Below are positions 12,080 to 23,566 of a stretch of DNA of 64,000 bases, in pieces. The notes under the pieces are model-generated. The model searched no databases, was not told the origin of the DNA, and was given only the letters and a program-made list of their open reading frames with translations. This stretch comes from Delphinus delphis (lineage: Eukaryota; Chordata; Mammalia; Artiodactyla; Delphinidae). The position numbers and the translations under genes are program-made. The stretch covers positions 25,384,132 through 25,448,131 of the forward strand of contig NC_082687.1 of assembly GCF_949987515.2 (NCBI RefSeq), written 5' to 3'. Each line of letters opens with the position of its first letter. Position 1 is the first letter of the stretch.

Positions 12080-12765
12080 TCACACGCATTAGGATGGTTA
12101 TTATCAAACAAACAAAATAATAAGTAATGGTGAGGAAGTGGAGAAATTGGAACTCTGGTGTGAACGTGCAGCCACTGTGAAAAACAATATGGCGGTTCCT
12201 CAAATAATTAAATATAGAATTGGCATTTGATCCAGCAATCCCACTCCTGGGTACATACCCCGAACAATTGAAAGCAGAGACTCAGCTATTTGTACACACA
12301 GGTTCATAGCAACATTATTCACAGTGGCCGAAAAGTGGAAACAATCCAAATTTCCCCTGATGGTTAAATGGCAGTGTATACATACAAATGGCATATTACT
12401 CAGCCTTAAAGAGGAAGGACACTCTGACACATGCTACGACATGGAAGAACCTTAAAGACATTATGCTAAGTGAAATAAGCCTGACACAAAGGGGTATATA
12501 TCGTATGCTTCTCCTCATATGGGATTCCTAGAGTAATCAATTCATAGATACAGAAAACAGAATAGTGAATGCCAGGGATTGTGGGGAGGATGTTGTTTCC
12601 TGGATACAGCCTTTCAATTTGGGAGGATGAAAAATTTCTGGAGATGGATCATGGACGATATGCACAACAACGTGAATGTACTTAATACCACTGAACGGTA
12701 CACCTAAAATCAGTTACGATGGTAAATTTTATGTTGTATACATTTTACTACAGTAAAAAATGTGA
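12080..12765 (+). mobile_element. Old L1 3' part (ORF2 end plus 3' UTR)
   Basis: Classic L1 ORF2 C-terminal coding words appear in order: ggatggttattatcaaa, gatccagcaatcccactcct, aacattattcacagtggc, atggcatattactcag, ctaagtgaaataagcc, then the 3' UTR words accactgaacggtacac and ggtaaattttatgt. Frames are broken. An L1M-age copy judging by divergence. Confidence 0.85.
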
Positions 12766-12769
12766 AAAG

Positions 12770-14885
12770 AAACCTAGCATTTCCACTCCCTGTTCTTTCT
12801 TCTGCCCTCTGAAGCCATACTGCACAGGTCTGCCCTTTTACATGACTATTCTCCAAATATTGGCAGAGAGCCGCCCTGGTTCTTCCCAGATTCCCTTTTT
12901 ACATCTTTGCTACTTTCCCCTGGAGCCCTTCCAGTCTCTCTGGGCCCTGCACCCAGGCCAGAACCTAGTGCGTGTGTAAAAGGTGGAGCGGGGAGGGGAC
13001 GGGGGGCAGGAAGATTACCACCCCTGATCTATTGCAGTCTCTGGGAGGCTGCCTCTGATTACATGACTCAAGTGATTTAGGTTTTATTTCATTTTCTTTT
13101 GGGCCTTGGAAGTTGGCTCACTTATTTGCAGATGCTGGCTAACCTCGAAGGGAAGAAGCAGAGAAAAGGAGACATCCAGGACTGTTATTCCCTGATCAGA
13201 CATTTTCAAAGCCCATGTATAAGCAATACTTTAATTTGTTTCTGAATTCTGGGACTGCAGCTTGGATGGATTTGCATTTTCACTGCAAATTAACTTGCAG
13301 TTGAAAAAGGCCCCAAAGGGGGCTTTCTGGGTCATCCGTGGACTTTGCTTTCTAGAAGCTGTGTCCATCAGCGACCAGATGAGCCTCCAAGAGGAGGGAC
13401 ACTGAAAGATGCCACAACAAAATTTGTTTTTCCCTCTACACCTTGCCACCCTCTTTCCTGGCACTTTCAGTACTGAAAGATAAAGGCAGTCTTGCAAGTT
13501 TAAAAGTTGAAATTTCTAACAGGCCTCCTCCTCCCCTTCGGTCTCAATAAAACCAATTGTCATCCTTCTTGTAAAACCCTCCCTAACCCTAGAATACAGT
13601 GACTTTTAAAATATTATTTCTAATTTGCTATTTGCCCATCCATGAGAACGTAATAAAAAGTGACTTTCTAAAGACGCTCTGACAAAATCCGTGAGCCCTT
13701 TTGACCTCACAGACTTTAAGGCATCTCAATGTATTTCCTTCTAAGAAGAAAGGCGGAAAAAAGGCTTCCTCGCTCACCCACAGCCCGCTTTGCAAAGGAC
13801 CTTGAAAGGTCTGGGGGATGCTGGGAGTTCCCAGCTGGCCAGCTCAGGCTCCGGTTCCACTAGGTCATGTTCAATGTGAGTGTGCACACGAGAGAAGGGA
13901 GGTGACCTCAATTGTCTCAACAGGATGTAGGACAGCACAGGGGCGAGGCAGCAAGTGGCCCAGGCCTTCGCTATGAAGAGCTTTAAATATCACTGGTATT
14001 AGTAAATGAGCAGCTACAAGCAGTGTCATAAACTTTATGGGTTCACAACACACTGTGACAAATCCTTCTTGAAATATTGGTTGTGGCTGAGGGATTCCTG
14101 AATGTGCTGGGTACGGACGCAACGCAGACGAGCCAGCAAGAAAGGTCATTTGTCTCTCAGCCAAAGTCCATCCCTGGGCAGAGGCATTATTACTTCTTAT
14201 TATTCACTCTAATGACAGCAAGACACGTCTTTATGGCATTTGAATATTGCAAAGTACTTCAACGTCATTCTAAGTTATTCTACCCCACAATGAAGCCGGT
14301 ACAAGGGCAGAAGGAAAATACCAAGCTTAGACGTAGCAGAGGCTGATCTCAAGATTCAGGTGGAGTTGGTAGCCCACAAGAAGTCGTTGGTGAAAAGTTA
14401 AAAAGTCAATGAGAGCAGCTTGCTTGAAATGGCCAGAAATGTTCAATGTTGCAATTGCAGACTTCAACAAAGTGTCAAAAATTTGAGCGTTGGAGTTTTT
14501 GCTTTGCCTCTCCTTTCCCTTTTAGCCATTCACTCTGCAACTCCCAACTTCAAGCCAGGACTCGAAACTCTCCCTGCCTATTGACCTAACCTACCTCTCT
14601 GAACTCACTTCTGGTCCCCCTCCCTCCGCTCAGACATGTCTGGTCACATAGTCTTGCTTCTCTTCCAACAAGCCCAGCTCTTTCCTTCTTCAGGGCCTAA
14701 GGTTGCATCATGACTTTTGTGGGCACGTTCTTCCGTTAAAAAAAAATTCAGATTATATTTTATGATTGTGTTGGTAGAAGGATGAATGTACAATGTTATA
14801 CATTAAAATAGTTCCTTTGATCTGAATGTTTATTTTTTCCTTCTGATTTTAAAAGGAATTAAGACATTTTCACGGGCCCCTAAAA
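12770..14885. other. No gene recognised
   Basis: Contains a G-rich patch at about 12988-13010 (runs of 4, 4 and 6 G) and otherwise ordinary sequence. Frames of 86-97 codons (12719-12979 plus, 13871-14164 minus) lack domains and the second overlaps an opposing frame. Confidence 0.4.
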
Positions 14886-14889
14886 GTAT

Positions 14890-15310
14890 TGTGTCCCTGT
14901 GTCTACTGGGTCTGATGGAGAAGTCATCCTTGTCAAGGTCTTTGCATTTGCTGTTCCCTCTGCTTGAAATGCTGTTCCTCTGGACAGTCACACAGCATAT
15001 AACCTCAGTTGCATTCATGTTTCTGCAAAAATGACATTTTTTCAGAGAGGCTTTCTCTCATCACCTCACCTAGAGCAGACCCCACACCTCAACTTCTGCC
15101 GATCATCTCCATGCTTCAACTCTGCTCTACTTTTCTTATAAGCATCTGACAACATATTAGATATTTATTTATGTTTTACTTGTTTGTGGTCTGTATCCCC
15201 CACTAGAATGTAAATTGTGTGACGCTAGGTATTCTGTTCCCAGGGCCTAGCACCGTGCCAGGCACACAGCCGATACCCAGAAATGTTTGTCTATGTTGAA
15301 TGAATTTGTG
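14890..15310 (+). repeat. L2 3' part
   Basis: Words in order: tgcttgaaatgctgttcctc, cagagaggctttctctcatcac, ctgtatcccccactagaatg, cagggcctagcaccgtgcc, aggcacacagccgatac, gttgaatgaa. This is the 3' region of L2 in sense orientation, one of the longer L2 pieces in the window. Confidence 0.75.
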
Positions 15311-15580
15311 CCTTCTTGATTTCAAACACTTTGTCGTCCAATACAGAAAGAAAATTAATAGTGAGCATGAAAGGAGAAGGAAAAGGCTTTCTTGATCAAA
15401 TATCCAACCTTACAGAAGATCTTAGAAAAGCTGGGCACGTGCTGGGATCGCCCAGCTCTTCCACGCAGGCCCTCTGCTCTGGGCTCTCCATAGCCTTGTA
15501 CATTTCCCTCTCCCGATCACACCACCTTGTTCTGTAATTATGCATGGTTGCTGAAGCTGAGGTTTTCATCCCTCATGCCA

Positions 15581-15690
15581 CCTCCTCCTCCCCTCCTCCC
15601 CCTCCTGCTCTCCTTCCTCTTCTTCTTCTTCTTCTTCTTCTTCTTCTCCTTCTCCTCCTTCTCCTTCCTCTTCCTCTCCTTCTCCTTCTC

Positions 15691-15725
<35 letters not shown>

Positions 15726-15759
15726 TCCTCTTCCCCTTCTCCTCCTTCTCCTCCTCCTT
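15581..15759. repeat. Polypyrimidine microsatellite (CTT/CTC)n
   Basis: Positions 15608-15759 are pure C/T, and 15581-15606 nearly so, separated by one G at 15607. Composed of ctt and ctc triplets with mirror symmetry. It directly abuts the tail side of a minus-strand L1, so the purine strand may descend from that element's A-rich tail. It generates spurious poly-Leu, poly-Phe and Lys/Glu frames. Confidence 0.95.
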
Positions 15760-15760
15760 A

Positions 15761-16885
15761 TTCAATTGCATTTTATTGTGGTAAAAATACTTAACATGAG
15801 ATCTACCCTCAATGAATTTTCAAGTGTATAATACAGTATTATTAACTATAAGTGCAATGTTGTACAGCAGGTTTCTAGAACTTATTCATCTTTCTTAACT
15901 GAAAATTTATGCCCATGGATTAGTCATTCCCCATTTCTGTCCTTCCTCCACTCCCAGATTCTAGCAACCACCATCTATACATTTGCCTATTTTAGACCCT
16001 CATATAAGTAGAATCATGCAATATTTGTCCTTCTGTGACTGGTTTATTTCACTCAGCATAACAACCTCAAGGTTCATCTGTGTTGTTGCATATTGCAGAA
16101 TTTCCTTCTCTCCGGTTTTTTTTTTTTTTTTGCCACACCATTTGGTTTGTGGGATCTTAGTTCCCTGACCAGGGATTGAACCCAGCCACGGCAGTGAAAG
16201 CACTGAGACCTAACCACTGGACTGCCAGGGAATTCCCCAGAATTTCTTTCTTCTTTTAAGACTGAATAATATTCCATTGCATGTGTATATACACTTGCTT
16301 TATCCATTCATCTGTTGATGGGCTTTTAGTTTTCTCCCACGTCTTGGCTATTGTAAATCACGCTGCAATGAACATGAGTGTGTACAAATATTTCTCTGAG
16401 ATATTATTTTCAATTCTTTTGGACATATACCTAGAAGTGGGGCTGCTGGATCATATGGTAGTTCTATTTTTAATTTCGTGAGGAAATGCCATACTATTTG
16501 CCATTCTGGCAACACCATTTTGCAATCCCACCACCAGCTTTCAGGGGTTCCAGTTTCTCTACATCCTTGCCAACACTTGTCATCTTTTGCTTTTTTTTGA
16601 AAATAGCCCTTCTGAAAGGTGTGAGATGATAGCTCATGGTGGTTTGGATTTGCATTTCCCAGATAATTAGTGACAATGAGAGTCTTTACATGTATCTGCT
16701 GGCCATTTTTATGTCTTTTTGGAGAAGTGTCTGTTTAAGTATTTAGTTTATTTTTTATCTGGGCTATTGGTTTTTTTGCTCCTGAGTTGTAGGAATTCTT
16801 TATATATTTTGGACATTAATCCCTTTCGGACAGTTGGAAAATATTTTCTCTCATTCCATTGGTTGCTTTTTCACTTTGTTGCTTG
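15761..16885 (-). mobile_element. L1 3' half, interrupted by a SINE
   Basis: Reverse L1 words throughout: ctactttctgtc-like block, tcatataagtagaatcatgc, gaataatattccattgc, ctattgtaaatcacgctgc, gctgctggatcatatggta, ggtgtgagatgatagctcat, ttggacattaatccc. The element resumes in register on the far side of the SINE at 16112-16237. Broken reading frames. Confidence 0.85.
16112..16237 (-). mobile_element. Short CHR-type SINE (class B) inside L1
   Basis: Reverse orientation with T tail, ttccctgaccagggattgaaccc, taaccactggactgcc, gggaattccc. Target repeat cagaatttccttc (16096-16108) and cagaatttctttc (from 16238) is L1 sequence, which proves the SINE is younger than the L1. Confidence 0.9.
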
Positions 16886-16923
16886 CTCCCTTTCCTGGGC
16901 ACCTTATGACTTCTTCTTCTTCT

Positions 16924-16963
16924 CAGTACTCAATTTATTGAGTACTGAGCACTCAATAAATTG
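16924..16963. other. Two overlapping perfect inverted repeats
   Basis: Arms 16924-16933 and 16938-16947 form a 10-bp stem with a 4-nt loop. Arms 16931-16943 and 16951-16963 form a 13-bp stem with a 7-nt loop. The two hairpins share bases and exclude each other. Confidence 0.9.
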
Positions 16964-16969
16964 TTGCTG

Positions 16970-17978
16970 AATTAAAAGTGAATGAACACAAAGGAGAGAA
17001 AGATACAGAAGATTCTGTAAAAGTGTAAAGAGCTTATGCTTGCTTATGCTTATGCTGTAACATTAGATTGCACAGAATTAACGAAGATGGCTTCAAGAAA
17101 ATGGGGACATTTGTTGGCGGATGCGAGAATCATTTAGTGTGCAAAAAAAAGAGAGCTTATAAATATCACAGATATCTAGAAACAGGTCTCTGGAATGATG
17201 CTCAGAGTAGCAGATATGACTCTTTTGGTTGCAAAATTCTCTCTTAAGGAAAAAGGAGACTTCGTGGTTCTTTGAAAAGTCCGAGGATAGGTTTACTTCC
17301 GGCTTCCTGGATTCTGAGGTCTGCCAGCTCGCTGGGCTGTGCTGCTGTCTTTTCCCAGCCCCTCCTCCTACTGGAGTGGTTTCATGGCAGCCTCCAGATT
17401 GCAGTAAAATGGAGGCACTGCTCCAACCTTTTTGTCCTCTCAAATCCAGCATGGGAAATAGGAGGGGCTTTTTCTCAGAAGTTATCCCCGAGGTCTCACT
17501 GTATTTCATTGCCTTTGGTTTGGCCATTTACTTACCTTTGGCCAATCACAGTGCCTTGGAGGAGTGTGCTGATGTCCTTAGGCCTGGGTCACCTTGTGGA
17601 GTGACCCGTGGTGTGGGGGAGGGTGGTAGGAGTGCCCCTGGAGCCACAGGGAGCAGGGATGAGTGCACTGGGGCTCCCCAAACCGCAGTTACAGGAAGTA
17701 GGGTGTATGGACGCTGAGTGGCCAAAAAACAAATGTCCACTACTCTTGGCTCCAGAAAGAAAGTGTAATGGATTGGTTTGGCATCAAAGGTCAGGACTTC
17801 AACTAAGAAGCTGCAGGGAAGTATTCGCAGTATTGGAATCCCCTGGGACAATGAGAAAAGCTCATTAGCAATTGTGGAGGAAAAGTAGATTCCCTTCCTC
17901 ACAATTCCTGCACCCTGTTATATAAACAATTCTTATGATCTAAGGAATGAAGAGGTAGAGGTTCATTTTACTGAAACA

Positions 17979-17980
<2 letters not shown>
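16970..17980. other. No gene accepted; longest chance ORF of window
   Basis: A short tandem of cttatgctt units sits at about 17033-17057. A 162-codon plus-strand frame (17229-17717) overlaps a 144-codon minus-strand frame (17093-17527); neither has a domain I know. The stretch around tttggccaatcacagtgcc at 17538 looks like part of an old repeat. Confidence 0.4.

Positions 17981-17981
<1 letters not shown>

Positions 17982-18023
<42 letters not shown>
17982..18023. repeat. (CA)n microsatellite
   Basis: Uninterrupted CA dinucleotide run of about 21 units; likely length-polymorphic. Confidence 0.98.
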
Positions 18024-18024
<1 letters not shown>

Positions 18025-18298
18025 GACATTAATTTTGTTTTAACCCGGCTTCGACCTTGAGACTTGGGTGTGGGTGTGAATGGGGAGTGAATTACCTTTC
18101 TTCATGGAAGGGAAGGAATCTTTCCCTGGGGAAAGCTGCTGTATAGACCGCGTAGGTGGTTTTTCTACAGCTGCTTCTGACCGGATTATCTTAAGTAAGT
18201 CATATCCATGCCTTAGAGAGGTTGGGTCAATGCCAGATAACTTTCTGCCTAGGCTTAAGTGTTAGGCAAGAGAGTTTGGTAGATGTCTTATTTTATTT

Positions 18299-18778
18299 AT
18301 TTTTTTGAAATTGAAATATAGTTGTTCCAGGTGTACAGCAAAGTGATTCAGTTCTACCTATCTATCTTTTTTCAGATTCTTTTCCTTTATAGGTTATTAT
18401 AAATATTGAATACAGTTTCCTGTGCTATACCATAGGACCTTATTGTTTATCTATTTTATATATAGTAGTGTGTATATGTTAATCCTAAACTCCTAATTTA
18501 TCCCTCCCTCCCTTTCCCCTTTGGTAACTGGAAGTTTGTTTTCTATGTCTGTGGGTCTATTTCTGTTTTATATATAAGGTCATTTGTATCATTTTTTTTT
18601 TTTAGATTCCACATATGAGTGATAGCATATGATATTTGTCTTTCTCTGTCTGACTTACTTCACTTAGTATGATAATCTCTAAATCCATCTGTGTTGCTGC
18701 AAATGGCATATTTCATTTCTTTTTATGGCTGAGTCATATTCCATTGTATATATGTACCACATCTTCCTTATCCATTCA
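18299..18778 (-). mobile_element. 5'-truncated L1 3' end
   Basis: Reverse L1 3' end with gttgttccaggtgtacagca, acagtttcctgtgctatacc, ctgacttacttcacttagta, ttccattgtatatatgtacc. Flanked by gatgtcttattttattt (18282) and gacgtcttattttatta (18779), a target repeat of about 17 bp. Confidence 0.9.
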
Positions 18779-18795
18779 GACGTCTTATTTTATTA

Positions 18796-19545
18796 CGTCT
18801 TATTTAGTAAAGAGAGGAGACAGATGTTCACCTAGGCCCCCTCGTAGCCACAGCCCACTCACACAAGCAAACCTGCCTTCTTCCAGTTTTATGGTGCTGG
18901 AACCAGAGGGGCAAGAATGTTCATGTTTCTGGGAAGTACGTCGGCTCATAGGCTGCACAGAATTGAGAGGTCCACTCACCTCTCCGCCTGCTCTAAGGGA
19001 GAAGGCCACTGAAGACCAGATTGAGCAGATAGACGTGCCCGTGTTCTTCTCTTCAACACTGTGAATCGTTGTTCCCACTGAGTAACAAGTTCTATTGAAC
19101 CATAATTGGTGTATTTTGCCTCTTAGGAGGAGAAAGAAAAACACAAAAGAAAATAAATAAGAAAATATTTAATTCAATTCAGATTGCAACCACCCTATTT
19201 CCTTGCTGTCCTCTTTTTTTCCTAATGAAAAAGAAAAGTGTACTTTCTGTTCCAAAGTTAAAATATTGTAAAAGCAGCAAAAACTAAAAATCAGTAAGTG
19301 TGTTCCTTTTAGAGAGTGGGGTGGGGGTGAGGTACCAGGTTAGGAGCTGTGCTTTCTGCTGACCTATGTCATAGAGTAAGAGAGCTGAGTGTGTGTAAAA
19401 TACTTGGTAATCCTTGGGCTCAGGTGTGTAACCCAAACAAACAAACGAACCCGTAAACCTCTGAAATAACACGGTGTTAGTTCTGTTTTGTTTTGGCCAA
19501 CAAAAATGTCGCAGAATGTCTTACTTCTTATACCCCCTTCCTTTA
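18796..19545. other. No gene or repeat recognised
   Basis: Ordinary sequence. Overlapping frames of 131 codons (plus, 18669-19064, starting inside the L1) and 114 codons (minus, 18800-19144) contradict each other and lack motifs. Confidence 0.4.
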
Positions 19546-19547
19546 CT

Positions 19548-19680
19548 TAAAAGAGAGAAAGCGAGCGAGCATGGTTGCACCACGCAGCATGCAGGATCTT
19601 CGTTCCCCGACCAGGGATTGAACCTGTGCCCCCTACAGTGGAAGCTGAGAGTCCTAACTACTGGACCACCAAGGAAGTCC
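19548..19680 (-). mobile_element. Short CHR-type SINE (class B), old copy
   Basis: Reverse orientation: gttgcaccacgcagcatgc, gttccccgaccagggattg, cctaactactggaccacc, aaggaagtcc. The A-rich tail side is degraded, so the outer limit near 19548 is approximate. Confidence 0.75.
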
Positions 19681-19689
19681 CCCAGGATG

Positions 19690-20400
19690 TAAAATCTTGA
19701 CACCAATCTGGATCAGATAACATCCACCATCTCTCCCCCCTTGAGTGGATGAATGCAAGCAAGAGCAATAGTTCCATCTTACTTGCTAATGTTCAACTTC
19801 TTCCCTCCTGGTATCCCTCTTATATCGCCCTAGACAACACTCTCCCAGCAAATCTCTATTCCCACCTCCATTAGCAGGATTTCAGTACTACTGTTTACCC
19901 AACGGCATCTTTCTGCCATCTGCCTTTTGCCATGGGGAATCCCTCTATTTTGTTTACATTTTTAATTTGGTCCCTTATTCATCAATGCAACCAAAACCTG
20001 GGTTTCTGTCATGATGCAATTCTCTTACTAAATTTCTCCAGCTGAAGCCACTTTTCTTGCTCATGGGCTGAGAAGAGGGGATCCCCTCCCTGAACTCTGC
20101 TAATTGCACTCAGTTCCACTGCTTTCTCTTCTGAAGTCTACCATTCACTTATGCCAGCCTCTCTCCATCCTTTCTGCCATCATGTCTCATCTTAGAGAAA
20201 GCTTCCTTCTTCCCCAGCGACTTCAGATCTGTGTTCCATGGAATACCAACATCCACTGGCATTCTGGTATTCGCGTTAATGAAGACAAAACCCTTCAGGC
20301 TCTTGACCTCTTAGGCTCTGGGGATGATAATCTCCACTCGGCCACTGATGTGGTCTCACCTTAACCTTGGACTTCATTGTCATGTAGGATGTTCCTTTCT
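19690..20400. other. No gene or repeat recognised
   Basis: Pyrimidine-rich ordinary sequence; one 86-codon frame at 20104-20364 without motifs. Could hide an old L2 piece. Confidence 0.35.
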
Positions 20401-20863
20401 AAGCCTTCATGATAGCTAGCCTCCAAAAATGGCTCCCAATAAGCTTCTCTTCCCCGTAGGTTCAGGCTGACTTACACATCAAGAAGTATAATTTAGTTCT
20501 CCTTCCCTGGAATCTGAGGTGGCATTGAAACTCATTTTGGTAAATAGAGTGTGGCCGAGGAGACATCGGCATCTTCTAAACCCAGGCCTTAAGACACCTG
20601 GCAGCTACTACTTCCTCCCTTCAGGGAATCAGCAAGAAGTCTGATTACTCTGAGACAAGTATGTTGTGGGGGAGCTCAAGCTAACTATGTGAGAGCCCAT
20701 GTGGAGAGAGAGAGGCTGGGCCAGTCCCCAGCTGTTCCAGCCATCCCAGCTGAGGCTCCAGACATGTTGGTGAAGAAACCACTGTGGACACTTCCCCAAC
20801 CCAAATTACGGAAGCGTGAGAAATGATATACTGTTATGGTTAAAGCCACTAAAGTGGGGGATG

Positions 20864-21500
20864 TGCTAAAAAAACAAATTCGATGGAGTAAATTTTAAGG
20901 ATTGAGTTGGGTTTTTTTTTGCACAATTCATGACTTGGGCAACACCCCATCTAGCAAGTAGAGAGGAGCTCCAAAGGATTACAGAAAAGGAGAGGTTTTT
21001 AAAGGCAACACAAAGAAGTCCTAAACAAAAAAGATAATTTCAGGCTTAGGTAACTTACCTACAGGGAACAGAAGGGGACTATGTGGCAGATGACCTCATC
21101 CTCCTTTGGGGGCTGGAGAATGCCATGTGACAGATTACTTCATTGGTGCTGACCAGAAAATTCCTGACTGAGCAGTAAGACTGCATTTCTGGGGGGAGGT
21201 TGAAGTTTCAGTGAGGTTAGGTATGAAGCCCCAGTTTGGTGGCATGGCCGAGCATAACTGACTCCATTTTGGGCCTTTGGTTTTCTCTTTTTTTTTTGCG
21301 GTACGCGGGCCTCTCACTGTTGTGGCCTCTCTCGCGGAGCACAGGCTCCGGATGTGCAGGCTCAGCAGCCATGGCTCACGGGCTCAGCCGCTCCGCGGCA
21401 TGTGGGATCTTCCCGGACCGGGGCACGAACCCGTGTCCCCTGCATCAGCAGGCGGACTCTCAACCACTGCGCCACCAGGGAAGCCCTGGTTTTCTTTTTA
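20864..21500 (-). mobile_element. Unclassified insert within the LTR, possibly another LTR
   Basis: Foreign sequence inside the MLT1-like LTR. In reverse orientation it starts with aggcccaaaatggagtcag, a start familiar from mammalian endogenous retroviral LTRs, but I could not confirm ends or a target repeat. It carries a class A SINE. Confidence 0.35.
21288..21486 (-). mobile_element. Long CHR-type SINE (class A)
   Basis: Reverse complete copy: T tail, gcggtacgcgggcctctcac, gccgctccgcggcatgtggg, aacccgtgtcccctgcatc, gccaccagggaagccc. Target repeat tggttttct on both sides. Confidence 0.95.
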
Positions 21501-21764
21501 AGGAGTGATTTGTTATGTAGCAATAGACAACCCACACCATCTTGAATTGTGAAATTTCTCTCTAGTCATATTCTAACCCCCCAACTCTCCCTCAGTTTCA
21601 TTCCTACGGAACATCTCAACTGCCAGTCCTTAGAGTCCTTCCTGAAACTCTATGACTGTTGTGGCTCCAACGTATCTCTCCTTTTCCCTCATCAACACAT
21701 TTCTTGAAAGAGTTGTCTGTTTCCTAACATTATTTCCTCATCACATACTTCCTTTTTGTTTCAA

Positions 21765-21905
21765 TCTTTCAAAAATACTTACTGAGCACCTACTACACAC
21801 ACTCTTTTAGGGATATAACAGCGAATAAAATAGATAGTATCTCTGCGCAGCCCTTATGAAGATTACATTCTTGAAGAGGGAGTCACAAGGAGACAGAAAA
21901 TAACA
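21765..21905 (-). repeat. L2 fragment
   Basis: Words aaaatacttactgagcacct, agggatataacagcgaataaa, gaagattacattcttgaag match the reverse L2 3' end. Confidence 0.7.
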
Positions 21906-21909
21906 ACAA

Positions 21910-22500
21910 TGAAAAAAGAAAACTTATAATGACAGGTGGTGACTTGCGCTTTGTAAGAAAAGCAGAGTTAAGGCAGAGAGGTCAGGAGTTTGCCTCTGTG
22001 AGCCCTGAGTCTGTCTCCTCAGCTCAGTGTTTTGCTTGGGTTTCCCGCCAGAACCAGGGTCCAGCAAATATCTCCAGGCAGAAAGCTCGGGCTCCATTGG
22101 GCTTACTCCTCTTAGGGATGGCAGTTGCCCAGTGTCCAACTGATGTTGATTCATACGTTTCGTCCAGTTTTCTAGTTGTTTATGGTGGGAGGGCTAGTCT
22201 GGTGACCAGTTACCCCTTCATGCTCAAAAGTGGAAGTCTTGTGGCTTAAATTTTAGAGGATGGCTCTGACTGTTGTTCTCACTACCTGCTATTTTCTGCC
22301 CTGGCTGTGCTGGTTGAATCACTTTCTCATCAGCTCTAGCCACCAAATCCAGTGGGCTCCTCTTAGGCCTCATCCTTTCATTAGCGTTGATTCTACTGGT
22401 CACCCTCCCCTTCCCGAAATCCTCTTTTCTTGTGGCTGTCGTAATGCTCAGAGTTATTTTTGTTTTGGCTTTTGTTTTTACAGTGACACTCCACTTCACG
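21910..22500. other. No gene recognised
   Basis: Ordinary sequence. Frames of 105-106 codons on opposite strands (21929-22249 plus, 22224-22541 minus) show no domain. Confidence 0.4.
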
Positions 22501-22504
22501 TGCT

Positions 22505-22645
22505 CATTTGAATACATACCAACTTCCCCCCTTGACTGCAAGCCCCTTGCAGCAGAGACGCGGAATGTTCATTTTTGTGTACCAGGGCTAGTGTAGTACT
22601 CTTGACTCCAGCAGGGCTCTCAAGGAATGTTTATTGAGTGAATCT
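22505..22645 (+). repeat. L2 fragment
   Basis: Words ttgactgcaagccccttgca, gtaccagggctagtgtag and aaggaatgtttattgagtga follow the sense L2 3' end. Confidence 0.55.
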
Positions 22646-23044
22646 GAAACCTAGTCATAAAAGACAGTGTATAAGAAACACCGTCGGTCTGAGGGGCACA
22701 GAGCCGGTTAGAGCTTTCTCAGAGTGGCTAACCTTCCCTGTAGGCCCAAGTGTCAAACTCTCAGTGCTAAAACTGGGCAAACCAGGGTGATGGGTCATCC
22801 TAGCACTTCCCAACCTTGTCAAGTCATGGCACGTGGAAAATGGTTATCTTTTTAAAGCACCCTGGAGTTGATGGGTGAGACCAGCCTTGGCAGGAGATGA
22901 CCTGGGGACTCTCAGCTTTTCAGTCTTGCAGGACCCCTGGGAGGGTCACAGGGACCTACCAGCTGAGCAAGGAAAGCGTGTCTGCGCTCAACAGGCGGAT
23001 AGCCCTGCTAACAGCAATTCCAAGGAGGAGGCGGCTGGCTGGCA

Positions 23045-23165
23045 GGATGGGGCTGAAACTGGAAGACTTCCATTAGAGTCCTTACTCAGCCACTCATCAC
23101 TTGTGAGCGTGGGCAAGTCCCCTTACCTCTCAGAGATTTAAAAGTGGGAAAACAATAATACCTAT
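23045..23165 (+). repeat. MIR SINE
   Basis: Words cttactcagccactcatcac, gtgagcgtgggcaagtcccc, ttacctctcagag, aaaacaataatacctattt follow the MIR core and 3' part in sense orientation. Confidence 0.7.
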
Positions 23166-23169
23166 TTTT

Positions 23170-23565
23170 TTAGATTGCAAGGAGTCAAAGGAAATTATGT
23201 ACACAAGAGCATTTTGTATACTAAAAATTCCATACCAATGTTATTTCTTATTGTTGCCTCTATTACAGAATATGAGTTTCTAGAGGGAAAGGAGCTAGTG
23301 GAAAGGACAGAGCCACAGAGAAAGTCTTCAGGATCAAGGGGGACGGGTGAGGCTGGAACACAGGAAAGGGCACCATCTTTCCTGAGATAGGGGGAAAAAA
23401 GAAGAGAGGAAAACATACTGAGGTGGGACACGTTAATGGGGGGCCGTTTAAATCTAACCACTTTGAAGTTCTCAGGAAAGTTAAAAAAAAGTGTTGTTTG
23501 TTCAAACTTAGGTGACACTGGGAACTGAAGGCCCCTGAAGAGGGTTTGCAAGGACTTCATTGTTC
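23170..23565. other. No gene or repeat recognised
   Basis: Ordinary sequence; the 121-codon minus-strand frame 23195-23560 has no known motif. Confidence 0.4.
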
Positions 23566-23566
23566 T

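Larger units (their letters stand above)
20405..21535 (+). mobile_element. MLT1-type MaLR LTR split by a later insertion
   Basis: The left part (to about 20863) carries the MLT1 landmarks ccagctgaggctccagacat and gttaaagccactaaagtg. The expected LTR end, gtgatttgttatgtagcaat, appears only at about 21503, after some 640 bp of foreign DNA. Rejoined by eye, the two parts match the usual end of an MLT1 LTR. Confidence 0.6.

Noticed and set aside
12988..13010. G-quadruplex motif
   Set aside because: Only three clear runs of at least four G; a fourth run is missing unless two-base runs are allowed.
15527..15831. Poly-Leu, poly-Phe/Ser and Lys/Glu-rich frames
   Set aside because: Produced by the CTT/CTC microsatellite.
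16719..16970. Hydrophobic 83-codon frame
   Set aside because: Antisense of L1, as above.
17229..17717. Longest open frame of the window (162 codons, plus strand)
   Set aside because: No domain, Cys/Pro-rich low-information composition, overlapped by a 144-codon frame on the other strand, and part of the region resembles an old repeat. No splice or initiation evidence.
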